A stretch of DNA of 64,000 nucleotides, from positions 1 through 64,000 of the forward strand of contig JBKDAN010000029.1 of assembly GCA_046316615.1 (NCBI GenBank). The letters run 5' to 3'. The DNA comes from BJHL01 sp040378885. GTDB lineage: Bacteria; Planctomycetota; Phycisphaerae; Phycisphaerales; UBA1924. The first letter of the stretch is position 1. Each line of letters opens with the position of its first letter. The translations under genes and the position numbers were made by a program. Below the pieces are notes generated by a model. That model searched no databases. It was not told where the DNA came from and worked only from the letters and a program-made list of their open reading frames with translations. Positions 41,530 through 50,580 of the stretch are shown here, in pieces.

Positions 41530-43683
41530 ATGGCACAGCGCAAGGCGGCGTGGGATTCACTACTAGCACCTCTCGTGTCGTTCGTCGTCGTCGCCACCTG
41601 TTCACCGTTCTCGCAGGCGCAGACCAACCCCTACATCGCCGCCAACCTCGGCGGCGTGGCCGACTGGATGCGCTCCCACGAGTTCGCCGACATCACCAAG
41701 CAGTCGCGCGGCTTCGCGCCGGTCAACACGCCTTGGGACGGTGTCGTGCCCCTCGATGACACGGGCCATCCGCTCGACGACGCCGGTCTCTACATCATGT
41801 GCTGCCAGCCCACCGATGTGGAACAAGGCCTCAGCGGCGTGTATCGCTTCAGTTTCGATTGCGCCGGCACCGAGACCCCGCGCTTCCGTGGCTTTGACAG
41901 TTCAGGTCAATTGATCAGCTACGAGCGCGATCCGCTCACAGGCCGCGTCTACGGCGAGTGGTTCCTTCCGCAAGGCGGCGACCGTCTGCTGATGTCATTC
42001 TACAAAACCCAAGGCGGCGTGCGCAACATGAAAATCATGCGCCCCGGCACGACCGAGGGCCAGATCTTCATGCCCACCTTCGTCGATTCACTCCGCCACT
42101 TCGGCGCCATCCGCTTCATGCCGTGGACAAAAACTAACAACAGCCCCGCCGTGCGCTGGAGTGATCGCAGCACGCTCGAAGATGCCAGCTACCGCTGGCG
42201 CACCGGCGTGCCCTACGAGTTGTGCGTTGATCTCTGCAATGAACTCCAGCGCGACATGTGGATCAACGTTCCCCACATGGCCGACGATCAGTTCGTCCAA
42301 AAACTCGCCATCCTCATCCGCGATCGCCTCGATCCCGATCTCAACGTCTACGTCGAATACAGCAACGAAGTCTGGAACTTCATGTTCGAGCAGGCCGACT
42401 GGAACTATGACCAGGGCGTGCTCGAAGCGCAAGATCCCGCCAGCATCCTCCGCTACGACGGCGTGACCGAAGCCGACACCATGCGCCACCGTCGCATCGC
42501 CAAGCGCACGGTGGAGATCGGTCAGCAGTTCGCCAACGTCTTCGGACCCGGCAGCATGAACACCCGCGTGCGCCCCGTGCTCGCCGCGCAGTTCGGCGCA
42601 ACCTGGCAGTTCGACAAGATGCTCTCGTTCATCAACGGCGCATACGGCCCCGCGAAAGATCGCATCTACGCCCTCGCCGTCGCCCCGTACTTCAATCTGG
42701 GCGGAGCCGACACCCGCACGCTCACGCCGCCCGAAGTGCTCGATGCCCTGCAAGGCATGCTTGATCGCCTGCCAACTTCGTATCAATATGAACACCTCGC
42801 AACCATGACCGCCTGGCACGGCCTGCGACCCTTCATGGCCTACGAAGGCGGCCCCGACACCACCGGCAGTGCAAACGTCGCCGCCAAGCGCGATGCCATG
42901 TACGACCCGCGCATCGGTTCCATCTGCACGCAATACCTCCGCCAGTGGCACGAAGCAGGCGGCGGCATGTTTATGTGGTTCCACGCCGGCAGCGGCTCAT
43001 GGATCAACGACAACGGCAGTTGGAGCCTCACCGAATCGCTGGCAATCGGCAGCCCCAAGTACAGCGCGCTGCAAGCCATGGCCCAGCAGCCGGTGCCTCC
43101 GACGCTTGCAGGCGTGCCCTTCCCCGGCCCCGTTGACGCACGCCGCCACCTCAATCGCAACACCGACTGGGAAACTCGCGCCAACGAGCAGATGGGCCCC
43201 AGCGACACGCGCGACTATCTCGTCCGCGTGTCTCAACCCGGTACCTACAACCTGCGCTTGCTCGCCGCACCCACCGTCGCGAGTGCCGACATCTGGGTCG
43301 GTGCAAACGGCTCGCAGATCGGTTCCCTCACACTCACCAACCCCGCATGGCCCGCGCCCATGGCCCGGCAGTGGTGGGGGGCTGTCCCTGTCCAACTCAA
43401 CGCCGGTCTCAACACCATCCGCCTGCGTAGCACCGCGGGCTATCAGTTTGCGATGTGGGAACTCAACGCCGACCTCGTGAGCCTCACCTGCGATTCCATC
43501 GACTTCAACCGCAACGGCGTCTTCCCTGAAGATCAAGACGTCAGCGACTTCTTTAACGCCCTCGCTGGAGCGCCTTGTCCCACCGGCCCCTGCGACCTCG
43601 ACTTCAACAACAACAGCGTCTTCCCCGAAGACCAAGACGTCATCAGCTTCTTCACCGTCCTCGCTGGCGGCCAGTGCCAGTGA
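41530..43683 (+). CDS. Exported glycosidase-like protein with dockerin-like tail
   Basis: The product is 717 aa. The signal peptide is near residues 8-30 (LLAPLVSFVVVATCSPF, cleavage near SQAQ). The central region resembles clan-A glycoside hydrolases: VYVEYSNEVWNFMFEQ (N-E as possible acid/base) and LRPFMAYEGGPDTTGS (E as possible nucleophile). A beta-sandwich domain follows (YNLRLLAAPTVASADIWVG). The last 70 residues have two copies of DFNxxxVFPEDQDV + DFFNALAG / SFFTVLAG with paired Cys, the same tail type as the gene at 30634. A polysaccharide-related role is likely, but the substrate is unknown. Confidence 0.83.
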   Translation: MAQRKAAWDSLLAPLVSFVVVATCSPFSQAQTNPYIAANLGGVADWMRSHEFADITKQSRGFAPVNTPWDGVVPLDDTGHPLDDAGLYIMCCQPTDVEQGLSGVYRFSFDCAGTETPRFRGFDSSGQLISYERDPLTGRVYGEWFLPQGGDRLLMSFYKTQGGVRNMKIMRPGTTEGQIFMPTFVDSLRHFGAIRFMPWTKTNNSPAVRWSDRSTLEDASYRWRTGVPYELCVDLCNELQRDMWINVPHMADDQFVQKLAILIRDRLDPDLNVYVEYSNEVWNFMFEQADWNYDQGVLEAQDPASILRYDGVTEADTMRHRRIAKRTVEIGQQFANVFGPGSMNTRVRPVLAAQFGATWQFDKMLSFINGAYGPAKDRIYALAVAPYFNLGGADTRTLTPPEVLDALQGMLDRLPTSYQYEHLATMTAWHGLRPFMAYEGGPDTTGSANVAAKRDAMYDPRIGSICTQYLRQWHEAGGGMFMWFHAGSGSWINDNGSWSLTESLAIGSPKYSALQAMAQQPVPPTLAGVPFPGPVDARRHLNRNTDWETRANEQMGPSDTRDYLVRVSQPGTYNLRLLAAPTVASADIWVGANGSQIGSLTLTNPAWPAPMARQWWGAVPVQLNAGLNTIRLRSTAGYQFAMWELNADLVSLTCDSIDFNRNGVFPEDQDVSDFFNALAGAPCPTGPCDLDFNNNSVFPEDQDVISFFTVLAGGQCQ

Positions 43684-43800
43684 AGCCCGCACGAGTAAAT
43701 CTGCACGATTCCCGCTGAAACCGCCGACACTTATCGGATGCGCAGCACGCCCGCCCGACACAAGGCAGCCTGCTCCGCGCCGGCGCTTTCGGAGGTCTGC

Positions 43801-45543
43801 ATGCCTGCTATTTCCGTTCGTGATGCATCGCCCAACGGGCCCGACAAGCCCGATTCAACCGGCCCCGTCGCCGCGCCCGCCGCTCTCGTCGAAGCACGCC
43901 CCGAGCCGCGCCCCGACTTCCGCACCGATCCCGTCGAGCGTTCCCTCCATCAAGCCGTCGAGCAGGTCTTCCTCTCGCCCCGCGTCGTCGACCAGCGCGC
44001 ATTCGACGAGTTCGCAGGCCAACTCAGCAAGCTCACCAAAGAAGCTGGCAAAGCTGGCGAGTCTCTCACCATCACCCACGGCCAGGTCAAAGCCCTCAGC
44101 GAACAGCTCCGCGGCCTCATGACCGACCTCACCACCAAGACCGACGCCGCCATCAAGGCTCTCCCCGTCATCGAAGCCAAAGCCGCCAAAGTGCAGCAGC
44201 TCATGACCCACGTCGGCAACGAAACCGCCATCGCCAAAGCACGCGAACTGCGCGACAGTGTGGCGCAGGAGCTGCTCTCGCAGCGCGACGGCCTGGTGCG
44301 CCAACTCACCACGGAACTGCGTGACTCAGTCATGCGCCAGGTCATGGACTCCGTCCAAACCCAGCTGCGTGAACATATCGCCCTAACCGTCACCCAAACC
44401 GTCACCCAAATCGCAACGCAGGCAATCGCCGAGCACGTCAGCAAACTGCCAGCCTCCAGTGTCGCCCCCGCACAACTCGACATCGATTCGCTCGCGCTCG
44501 ATACCACCCTGCGCGAAACCATCACCGACGCCAACGCTGCCCTCGCCCGCTTCGAAACCAGCGTGCGCGCCGTGGAACAACGCCTCGATGCCACACGCAC
44601 CGGCAGCGACCAGATCGCCCAGCGCGCAGAGCAGCTCGAAAAGAGCCTCGAAGAAGCCGTCCTCCGCGCTTCCATGAAGTTCGAGTCCACCATCAGCCAA
44701 AGCGAGCAACGCACCGAAGCCGTCGCGAGCGAAATCGCCGAGCAGCTCCTCGCCCTCCGCGCCGATGCTGCCAAACTCGTCACCGAATCGCGTGAACTCA
44801 TCTCGCGCGAGCGCGAAACCATCACCGTCGAACGCCGCGCCGCCATCGACGCCATCACCGCAGCCTCTCAGCACGCCGCAAGCACGCTCGCGCAAATTCC
44901 CGCCACCACGCACGAGCAAGTGCAGTCACGGCTCGAAGCCAGCAGTCGCGAAGCCGCCGACGCGCTCTCTCAGCTCGCCGCCGAGCACGCAACCCGCATC
45001 GAGCAAGCCCGCATCGAAGCAGTCGCGACGATTCAGAGCGCCGCCGCCACCGCGCAAGCCGGCGTCTCTCATCGAGATGAATCAATGGAGCGCATCACGA
45101 CATCACTCGTGGACGTTGAAACGATGCCGCTCGCTCAGGACGTATTGGCCCAGTTGCAGGCAGCAACACAGCACGCGTCGCAAACACAGTCGCACGTCTC
45201 CGGCATCATCACGCGGCTTGAATCACTCGCAACACGAGCCGAAGAAGCACGCGTGCAGTTGGGCGAGCGTGTCGTCGCCGCAGCCCAGGCGACCGATGTG
45301 ATCGAGCAGCGTTTGGCATCTTCACAGACTGCCAAGCCGCCGACAACCTGGCAGCAGTCGCAGCCCACGCCCCAGCCCACGCTCGAACCCACGCGCGAAC
45401 TCATCGGCCTCCTGCATCAGGCGCAGGTCACCGGCAACCAGTTGCATCAGCTCGGCGCATGGATCACGCACCTGCTCCAAGCGGGCGAAGCCATGGCCCA
45501 GCGCCTCGAACTCGCCCAGCGATCAAGCCCGTACGCTCGCTGA
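43801..45543 (+). CDS. Long coiled-coil protein of unknown function
   Basis: The product is 580 aa. GGAGG is 5 nt before the ATG at 43801. It is almost entirely helical with many Ala, Gln, Glu and Thr. No signal peptide or membrane segment is seen. Typical stretches are QVFLSPRVVDQRAFDEFAGQ, TKTDAAIKALPVIEAKAAKV and RAVEQRLDATRTGSDQIAQ. The organisation resembles apolipoprotein- or chemoreceptor-signalling-like coiled coils. A Thr/Pro-rich hinge near residue 520 (QPTPQPTLEPTRE) leads to a last helical part. It ends 5 nt before arfB. Confidence 0.75.
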   Translation: MPAISVRDASPNGPDKPDSTGPVAAPAALVEARPEPRPDFRTDPVERSLHQAVEQVFLSPRVVDQRAFDEFAGQLSKLTKEAGKAGESLTITHGQVKALSEQLRGLMTDLTTKTDAAIKALPVIEAKAAKVQQLMTHVGNETAIAKARELRDSVAQELLSQRDGLVRQLTTELRDSVMRQVMDSVQTQLREHIALTVTQTVTQIATQAIAEHVSKLPASSVAPAQLDIDSLALDTTLRETITDANAALARFETSVRAVEQRLDATRTGSDQIAQRAEQLEKSLEEAVLRASMKFESTISQSEQRTEAVASEIAEQLLALRADAAKLVTESRELISRERETITVERRAAIDAITAASQHAASTLAQIPATTHEQVQSRLEASSREAADALSQLAAEHATRIEQARIEAVATIQSAAATAQAGVSHRDESMERITTSLVDVETMPLAQDVLAQLQAATQHASQTQSHVSGIITRLESLATRAEEARVQLGERVVAAAQATDVIEQRLASSQTAKPPTTWQQSQPTPQPTLEPTRELIGLLHQAQVTGNQLHQLGAWITHLLQAGEAMAQRLELAQRSSPYAR

Positions 45544-45548
45544 TCGTT

Positions 45549-46001
45549 ATGGTCCCTGCCGTCCCCAACCTTGATCCACCGCCCCAAGGCATCGCTGTCC
45601 ACGGCCGCCTCGTCGTCCCCGCCGCAGCGATGGATATCTCTTACATCAGCAGCAGCGGCCCAGGCGGCCAAAACGTCAACAAGCGCGCGACAAAGTGCAT
45701 CCTGCGCGTCTCGCTCCACGCCATGCTACTCGCGCCCGCGCAGGCCGCTCGCCTCGCCGCCGCCGCCAAGCACCTGCTCACGTCCGACAACGACCTGCTC
45801 ATCACCGCCGACGAATACCGCAGCCAGGAACGCAACCGCGCCGCGTGCGAAGAGCGCTTGACGCAGCTCATCCACGACGCATGGAACGCCCCCAAACTCC
45901 GCCGCGCTACCAAACCTTCGCGTCGCGCCAAGCAGCGGCGTCTCGATGAAAAGAAGCAAGCAGGTCAGCGCAAGCGCGATCGCCGCAATCTCGACGACTG
46001 A
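45549..46001 (+). CDS. arfB: Alternative ribosome-rescue factor ArfB (YaeJ-like peptidyl-tRNA hydrolase)
   Basis: The product is 150 aa, near the usual 140. The GGQ loop is in ISYISSSGPGGQNVNKR, and the basic C-terminal tail (KPSRRAKQRRLDEKKQAGQR) enters the empty mRNA channel. The protein frees stalled ribosomes by hydrolysing peptidyl-tRNA. The ATG at 45549 is 5 nt after the coiled-coil gene stop, so it may be coupled. It is convergent with the gene at 46009. Confidence 0.93.
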   Translation: MVPAVPNLDPPPQGIAVHGRLVVPAAAMDISYISSSGPGGQNVNKRATKCILRVSLHAMLLAPAQAARLAAAAKHLLTSDNDLLITADEYRSQERNRAACEERLTQLIHDAWNAPKLRRATKPSRRAKQRRLDEKKQAGQRKRDRRNLDD

Positions 46002-46008
46002 CACGTGT

Positions 46009-47238
46009 TCACTCCTCGTCGTTGTTGCCGCCGCCCAAGTTGATGCGAAGCCCGCCCATCGGGCCATTCTCCGCTCGCTTCTTGGCGGGCAAGCGCTCTT
46101 CCTGTGCCGTGGTCAGCACTTCGTCCAGCCGAGCACGCAAACGCTTCTCAAGTTCGCGGCGAGCATCGCGCGCGGCTTTTATCTCGCTGTTGCCGCCGCC
46201 GCCGCTCCACTGCTGTATCTGCAGTTGCAGCGAACCGCCGGCTTCTTCCTCCGCTTCAACCACCGCTTGCGTCCATGCCTTGTTGAGCGGCGCAGACTCA
46301 CGTTGCCACTGCTCGTTCAGTTGTGCGATGGTTGCCTTTGCATTCTCATCCAGATCACTGAAGCTGCTTGCAGCGGTCAGGCACTGCTCGACATGCGTCG
46401 GCTCGTAAATCTGCGGGAACGATCGCTTCGCAAGTTCGTTCTCAAACGTCGTCCGAAGATTCTCAGGCATGAGGGCCGCGAATCGGCGGGCGTAGTCACG
46501 ATTCAGATCGCGCAGCGCACGCCCATTTTCACTCATGACCTTCATGAGTTCGTCCTGATGCTTGGGGTCAAAGCTCGCATCCTTGTCGGCTGGAGCCACA
46601 CTGCTCGTCCGACTGGAATTCTCAATGAGCTGACGGTCCATCGCCATCTCGTAGTCGCTCAGCAATTGAGAGAATTCCGCCGTCTTGGGATCCGTGCCCG
46701 TGCGATCAACAAGTCGAATCAGGTCCACGCCCGCGCCGCTGTAGCTCGACTGGCGCAAACGTGTATCGCGGCGGCGGTGACGTTCAACGGCGGGCCACCT
46801 CTCCAGTTGCTCCGGCGTCAGCGCGGCCTTCATGTCCTCCATGAACTGCGACTCAATCTTCGCTGTCTTCTCAGCGAAGGCGTCCATCGTCTCGGAGATC
46901 GCCTTCCCCATCCCTTCAAAGTCCCCATCCTGCATCTTCTCCTGCGCCGCTTCCTGCTTGCTCTCACGCTCTTCGTCCGCAGCCTTCCACGCCGCGCGAT
47001 ACCCCTCATGCAGCGTCTTCACCGTCTCATGCTGCTCCGCCGTCAGCTCCAGCAGCTTCGCATACTCATCCACACTGCGCGTAGTGATAAGTGCCGCTCC
47101 ACTCGCCCCGCCCCCACCCGCCGTCCGAATGATCACCTGCCCCTGCGCCTCCCGCGCCAACCCACCCCCAGGCACCGCCCCCGCCAGCCCCGCAAGACCC
47201 AACACCACAACCACCATCCGAGCGGCACATGACTGCAT
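46009..47238 (-). CDS. Exported, helix-rich protein of unknown function
   Basis: The product is 409 aa with GGGAG before the ATG. The signal peptide is MQSCAARMVVVVLGLAGLAG. The mature protein is highly charged and helical (YAKLLELTAEQHETVKTLHE; FMEDMKAALTPEQLERWPAV). The phrase LTPEQLERWPAVER resembles LTxxQ repeats of the Spy/CpxP group, but the rest does not. It ends with a Gly/Asn-rich tail (GGLRINLGGGNNDEE). The role is unknown, possibly periplasmic. Confidence 0.78.
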   Translation of the reverse strand: MQSCAARMVVVVLGLAGLAGAVPGGGLAREAQGQVIIRTAGGGGASGAALITTRSVDEYAKLLELTAEQHETVKTLHEGYRAAWKAADEERESKQEAAQEKMQDGDFEGMGKAISETMDAFAEKTAKIESQFMEDMKAALTPEQLERWPAVERHRRRDTRLRQSSYSGAGVDLIRLVDRTGTDPKTAEFSQLLSDYEMAMDRQLIENSSRTSSVAPADKDASFDPKHQDELMKVMSENGRALRDLNRDYARRFAALMPENLRTTFENELAKRSFPQIYEPTHVEQCLTAASSFSDLDENAKATIAQLNEQWQRESAPLNKAWTQAVVEAEEEAGGSLQLQIQQWSGGGGNSEIKAARDARRELEKRLRARLDEVLTTAQEERLPAKKRAENGPMGGLRINLGGGNNDEE

Positions 47239-47552
47239 GACTATCTCCCATCAGCGCCGGCGCACCATGTGCATACCAAAACACCTCGCCCCACTGGATG
47301 CCAACACCCGCCGTTCCCGTCACCACTTCTCAAAGTGCCGGCCGCCATCGCGTTCAAGCGGCTTTCTCCAACTCCTCACACCCCAACATACACCGTCATC
47401 ATCCCACCACATCACCGCACCACACCCCATCCCGCCCGCCTTCGTACAAATCCCCATCGTCGGTGTCCAGAGCCTTGAGTAAAACCGCGCCGATGCCGCC
47501 GCCCAACCAACGGCGACCCCGCATCCGCCCGCACCTCAAGTGGGAGCCGATC
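47239..47552. other. C-rich intergenic region
   Basis: About 314 nt between divergent genes. The plus strand from 47380 to 47470 is very C-rich with CA/CC runs, so stop codons are rare and several long frames are open without coding sense. No clear promoter or terminator is seen. Confidence 0.5.
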
Positions 47553-48692
47553 ATGCGTCGCACAAAGCAACTCGTAGCCAGTCTGGTCTGCGTCATCGCC
47601 GGCGTCGCGGCCCCATCGCCCGCAACCCAGCCCGCAACCCCGCCAGACGCCCCGAAGATGCCGGCCATCGCACGGCAATTTGCAGACACAAACACCCACC
47701 CCCCGCTCCTCCAAGGCCAAAACGCCGCCCACGCCTACCTCGCCGCGTGGGATTCCATTGCAACCGAGCAACACGAAGTGCTGCACGCTCGCGCCGGCAC
47801 CAATGAAGATCAGCCGGCCATGCTCGCACAGCAGCAGGCCTACATCGAAAAGCTCATCAACGCCGCCACGATGGAACAGTGCGACTGGGGGCTCGACTAC
47901 AAGAGCGGCTGGGAACTCGTCGTGCCGCATCTCTCGCTCGTCCGCGGCTCCTCCCGCGCGTTGATGGCCGACGCATCCCGCCTCATGGCCCTCCCCGCCG
48001 AAGGCGAATCACGCGCCGCAAATGAGCAACAAGCCATCCGCCGCATCCGCGCCATGCTGCGCATGTCCGAACATGTCCGCAACGACGGTTTCATCGTCAG
48101 CAGCCTGGTTGGCTGCTCCATGAACGGTCAGGCATGCAAATGGATCGATGAGCGGCTGCAGTCCGGCGCGCTCAGCACCGACAGCGCACAGCAGTTGCTC
48201 GGTGCCATGCGCGCGATGAACACCGACGACCTGTTCGGCGCGCACGCGTCCATCATGGCTGAGTGGGAGATGTTCGACCTGTGGTTCAAAGACAAGTTTC
48301 AGGGCGAGCACGCCGCGAAAGAGCTGGCCGCTTTCATACCCGTGCCCACAGGCGACGTACCCCAGCCCATCGATCACGCGATTCGTGAGATGAATCAAAC
48401 CCAGCTCGACGCAGCCGTCGCGCGCTTCAAAGACTTCTACACCGACAGCGCCGCCGCATGGAGCCAGCCAAACGGCCACGATGAACTGCAGCGCCTCGCC
48501 GCCGCCGCTGTCAATGGCGAATATGGCCTGCTCACACAGCGCATGGCCCCGGTATTCGGCAAACCATGGACGACAGATAGCGTGAGCCGCAAGACCTTCG
48601 AAAACACAAAGACGCTGCTCGCCACCTACCTCCAGCACGGCGGCACACTGCCCGAAGAACTGCGCACCCCACCAACACCCCCCAGCCACTGA
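47553..48692 (+). CDS. Exported protein of unknown function
   Basis: The product is 379 aa from the ATG at 47553, with GGGAG 7 nt upstream. The signal peptide is MRRTKQLVASLVCVIAGVAA. A Pro/Thr-rich spacer follows, then a mainly helical body: NAAHAYLAAWDSIATEQHEV, AIRRIRAMLRMSEHVRNDGF and SVSRKTFENTKTLLATYL. No catalytic motif is recognised. The longer frame from 47298 has no coding character before this ATG. Confidence 0.78.
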   Translation: MRRTKQLVASLVCVIAGVAAPSPATQPATPPDAPKMPAIARQFADTNTHPPLLQGQNAAHAYLAAWDSIATEQHEVLHARAGTNEDQPAMLAQQQAYIEKLINAATMEQCDWGLDYKSGWELVVPHLSLVRGSSRALMADASRLMALPAEGESRAANEQQAIRRIRAMLRMSEHVRNDGFIVSSLVGCSMNGQACKWIDERLQSGALSTDSAQQLLGAMRAMNTDDLFGAHASIMAEWEMFDLWFKDKFQGEHAAKELAAFIPVPTGDVPQPIDHAIREMNQTQLDAAVARFKDFYTDSAAAWSQPNGHDELQRLAAAAVNGEYGLLTQRMAPVFGKPWTTDSVSRKTFENTKTLLATYLQHGGTLPEELRTPPTPPSH

Positions 48693-48772
48693 CCCCAACC
48701 CCACCTCCCCGCCGCTGACTCCCCGCGCAATCCCCACCTCCGCGTGCACCAACAGGGCGAATGCCCGAAGCA

Positions 48773-48800
48773 ACGGGTGAAGCGATGCGGCTCTGAGCAT
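48773..48800 (+). repeat. 28-nt dispersed repeat, copy A
   Basis: Starts ACGGGTGAAGCGATGC. It matches 50428-50455 at 25 of 28 positions. It lies upstream of the first LRR gene. Confidence 0.7.
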
Positions 48801-48857
48801 TGTGCTACCTGTTGAACGCAACATCACAATCTACAAGTAACCCACCCGCGCCGCTCG

Positions 48858-48985
48858 CGTTACCCTCCCGCTCGCTCCCGCCGCGAGCTAGCTCATGCCC
48901 GAACCAATCAACGCCCAGCCCGACCCAAACACACCCGCCGAGCAATGGCTCGCACGCGGGGCCGCGCTCGCGCCCGAAGAACTGG
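48858..48985 (+). repeat. 128-nt direct repeat, copy A (5' end of LRR gene 1)
   Basis: The segment covers the leader and first 30 codons of the first LRR gene. It aligns without gaps to 49467-49594 in front of the second LRR gene, most closely from the AQPDPNTPAEQWLARG codons onward. Confidence 0.85.
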
Positions 48986-49407
48986 AGTGCATCGAGCATG
49001 CCGTCCGTCAACACTTGAACTTGCCCGACGGCACGCCGCTATGCCTCGAACACTTCGCCGCCATCCGGGAGATGTGGCTTTCAGGCAAGCCAATCACCGA
49101 CGCCAGCTTGGCGTGGCTTGCAGCCGCCGACTCACCTTTGTCGGCACTCAGCCATCTTTATCTTAACGAGACCCACGTCACCGACCTTGGCCTCGCGGCA
49201 CTGGCCTCCGACGACTCGCCGCTTACCTCACTCACAGAACTCTACCTCGACGAAACTCAAATCACGGATGCAGGACTTGCAGCCTTGGCGGCACAGTCGT
49301 CGCCGTTCGCCGCCCTCATGCACGTCAGTGTCAGTGACACCCAAGTGACGAACGCGGGCTTTGTCGCGCTCAAGAACCGGTTTCCCGCAGTCACGTTCTA
49401 CAACTAG
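48895..49407 (+). CDS. Leucine-rich-repeat protein 1 of a tandem family
   Basis: The product is 170 aa. The start MPEPINAQPDPNTPAEQW is nearly the same as that of LRR protein 2. Three or four LRR units of about 28 residues follow, of the type ITDAGLAALAAQSSPFAAL. The pattern resembles GALA/F-box-like LRRs, which bind proteins. No signal peptide is seen, so it is probably cytoplasmic. It ends with NRFPAVTFYN, as in its two neighbours. The three genes clearly come from one ancestor. Confidence 0.85.
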   Translation: MPEPINAQPDPNTPAEQWLARGAALAPEELECIEHAVRQHLNLPDGTPLCLEHFAAIREMWLSGKPITDASLAWLAAADSPLSALSHLYLNETHVTDLGLAALASDDSPLTSLTELYLDETQITDAGLAALAAQSSPFAALMHVSVSDTQVTNAGFVALKNRFPAVTFYN

Positions 49408-49466
49408 AACAGGACCTCTTCGAGTCGCTAGTCAATCGCGCCTCGCCTGCACGACTCGCCATATCC

Positions 49467-49594
49467 CGTTACCCTCCCCCTCGCACCCGCCGCGAGTTTG
49501 CTGATGCCCGAGCCCACCCCCGCCCAGCCCGACCCAAACACACCCGCCGAGCAATGGCTCGCACGCGGGGCCGCGCTCGCGCCTGAAGAACTGG
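49467..49594 (+). repeat. 128-nt direct repeat, copy B (5' end of LRR gene 2)
   Basis: Gap-free counterpart of 48858-48985. It includes the leader TACCCTCCCCCTCG and the first codons of the second LRR gene, so the duplication carried the probable promoter-proximal region. Confidence 0.85.
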
Positions 49595-50268
49595 CAAGTA
49601 TCCAATTCTACGTTCGCTGGCACTTGGATCTCGAAGAGGACGCGCTGCTTGGAGTAGATGAATACGCCCGCGTCCGTGTCTTGAATTTCTACGGTGAACT
49701 GCTCACGGAAGCAGGGCTGATGTGGCTTGCCGCGACAGACTCACCTTTGACGGCAGTCATGGAGTTGATCGTCAGCGGGTGTCCGATTACCGACAACGGG
49801 CTGGCGTGTGTCACGAGTGACGACACGCCCTTCAAGGGTCTCAAGACTTTGGACATCGACATGACCGCAATTACCGATCAGGGAATCGCTGATCTTGCAC
49901 GCCCAGACTCGCCACTGACCGCCTTGACCTCGCTCGATCTTGGTTCCATGACAATCACCGACCAAGGCCTCGCGTCCCTCGCTGCCAAAGACTCACCACT
50001 TTCCCGTCTCAGCGAGCTGAGGCTCTGGGCGAACCAGGTTACAGATCAAGGACTCGCTCACATAGCCGCCGCGAACTCGCCACTTACCGCCCTCAAAGCG
50101 CTGGATTTCTACTCCACCCCGATCACCGATCAAGGGCTCGCTGCCATCTCCGCGAAAGACTCGCCGCTCACGGCTCTCTCCGACTTGGACGTTCGCGACA
50201 CCTGGGTCAGCATGGACGCCATCACCGAACTCAAGCAGCGATTTCCCAACATCAAAGTCTGCAGCTAG
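49504..50268 (+). CDS. Leucine-rich-repeat protein 2 of a tandem family
   Basis: The product is 254 aa. The ATG at 49504 matches the start of LRR protein 1. The N-terminal region MPEPTPAQPDPNTPAEQW is followed by about seven 28-residue units such as ITDQGLASLAAKDSPLSRL and ITDQGLAAISAKDSPLTAL. The end is ELKQRFPNIKVCS. It has more units than LRR protein 1, suggesting repeat expansion. Protein binding is the likely role; the partner is unknown. Confidence 0.85.
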   Translation: MPEPTPAQPDPNTPAEQWLARGAALAPEELASIQFYVRWHLDLEEDALLGVDEYARVRVLNFYGELLTEAGLMWLAATDSPLTAVMELIVSGCPITDNGLACVTSDDTPFKGLKTLDIDMTAITDQGIADLARPDSPLTALTSLDLGSMTITDQGLASLAAKDSPLSRLSELRLWANQVTDQGLAHIAAANSPLTALKALDFYSTPITDQGLAAISAKDSPLTALSDLDVRDTWVSMDAITELKQRFPNIKVCS

Positions 50269-50580
50269 TTCACCCGCGCCGCTCTCCAACGCAACATGCT
50301 TCGTGCCCTGTGCCTCTTCGCGGTGAGCCCGCCTTTTCCTGCCGGAACCTCTGCAGTGAGTTTGGCTTGACACATCATCGCAACCAAGCCGCTTGCCGTG
50401 ACCCCAGCGAGGCCACGGCCTGGAGCCACGGGTGGAGCGATGCGGCTTTGGGCATCGCGCAGCCCGTCGAAGAACGCGCCCGCGCATCGTGCCCCGGACG
50501 GGCACAGAACCGCCCGCCCACATCCTCATCGCGCCTGCACATATCGCACGCCTGCGCACTCTCCCACTACGCTCTGCCGC
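50269..50580. other. Intergenic region between LRR genes 2 and 3
   Basis: 312 nt. It holds copy B of the 28-nt dispersed repeat (50428-50455). No terminator or clear promoter is seen. Confidence 0.5.
50428..50455 (+). repeat. 28-nt dispersed repeat, copy B
   Basis: Starts ACGGGTGGAGCGATGC; 25 of 28 positions match copy A at 48773-48800. It lies upstream of the third LRR gene. Confidence 0.7.
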
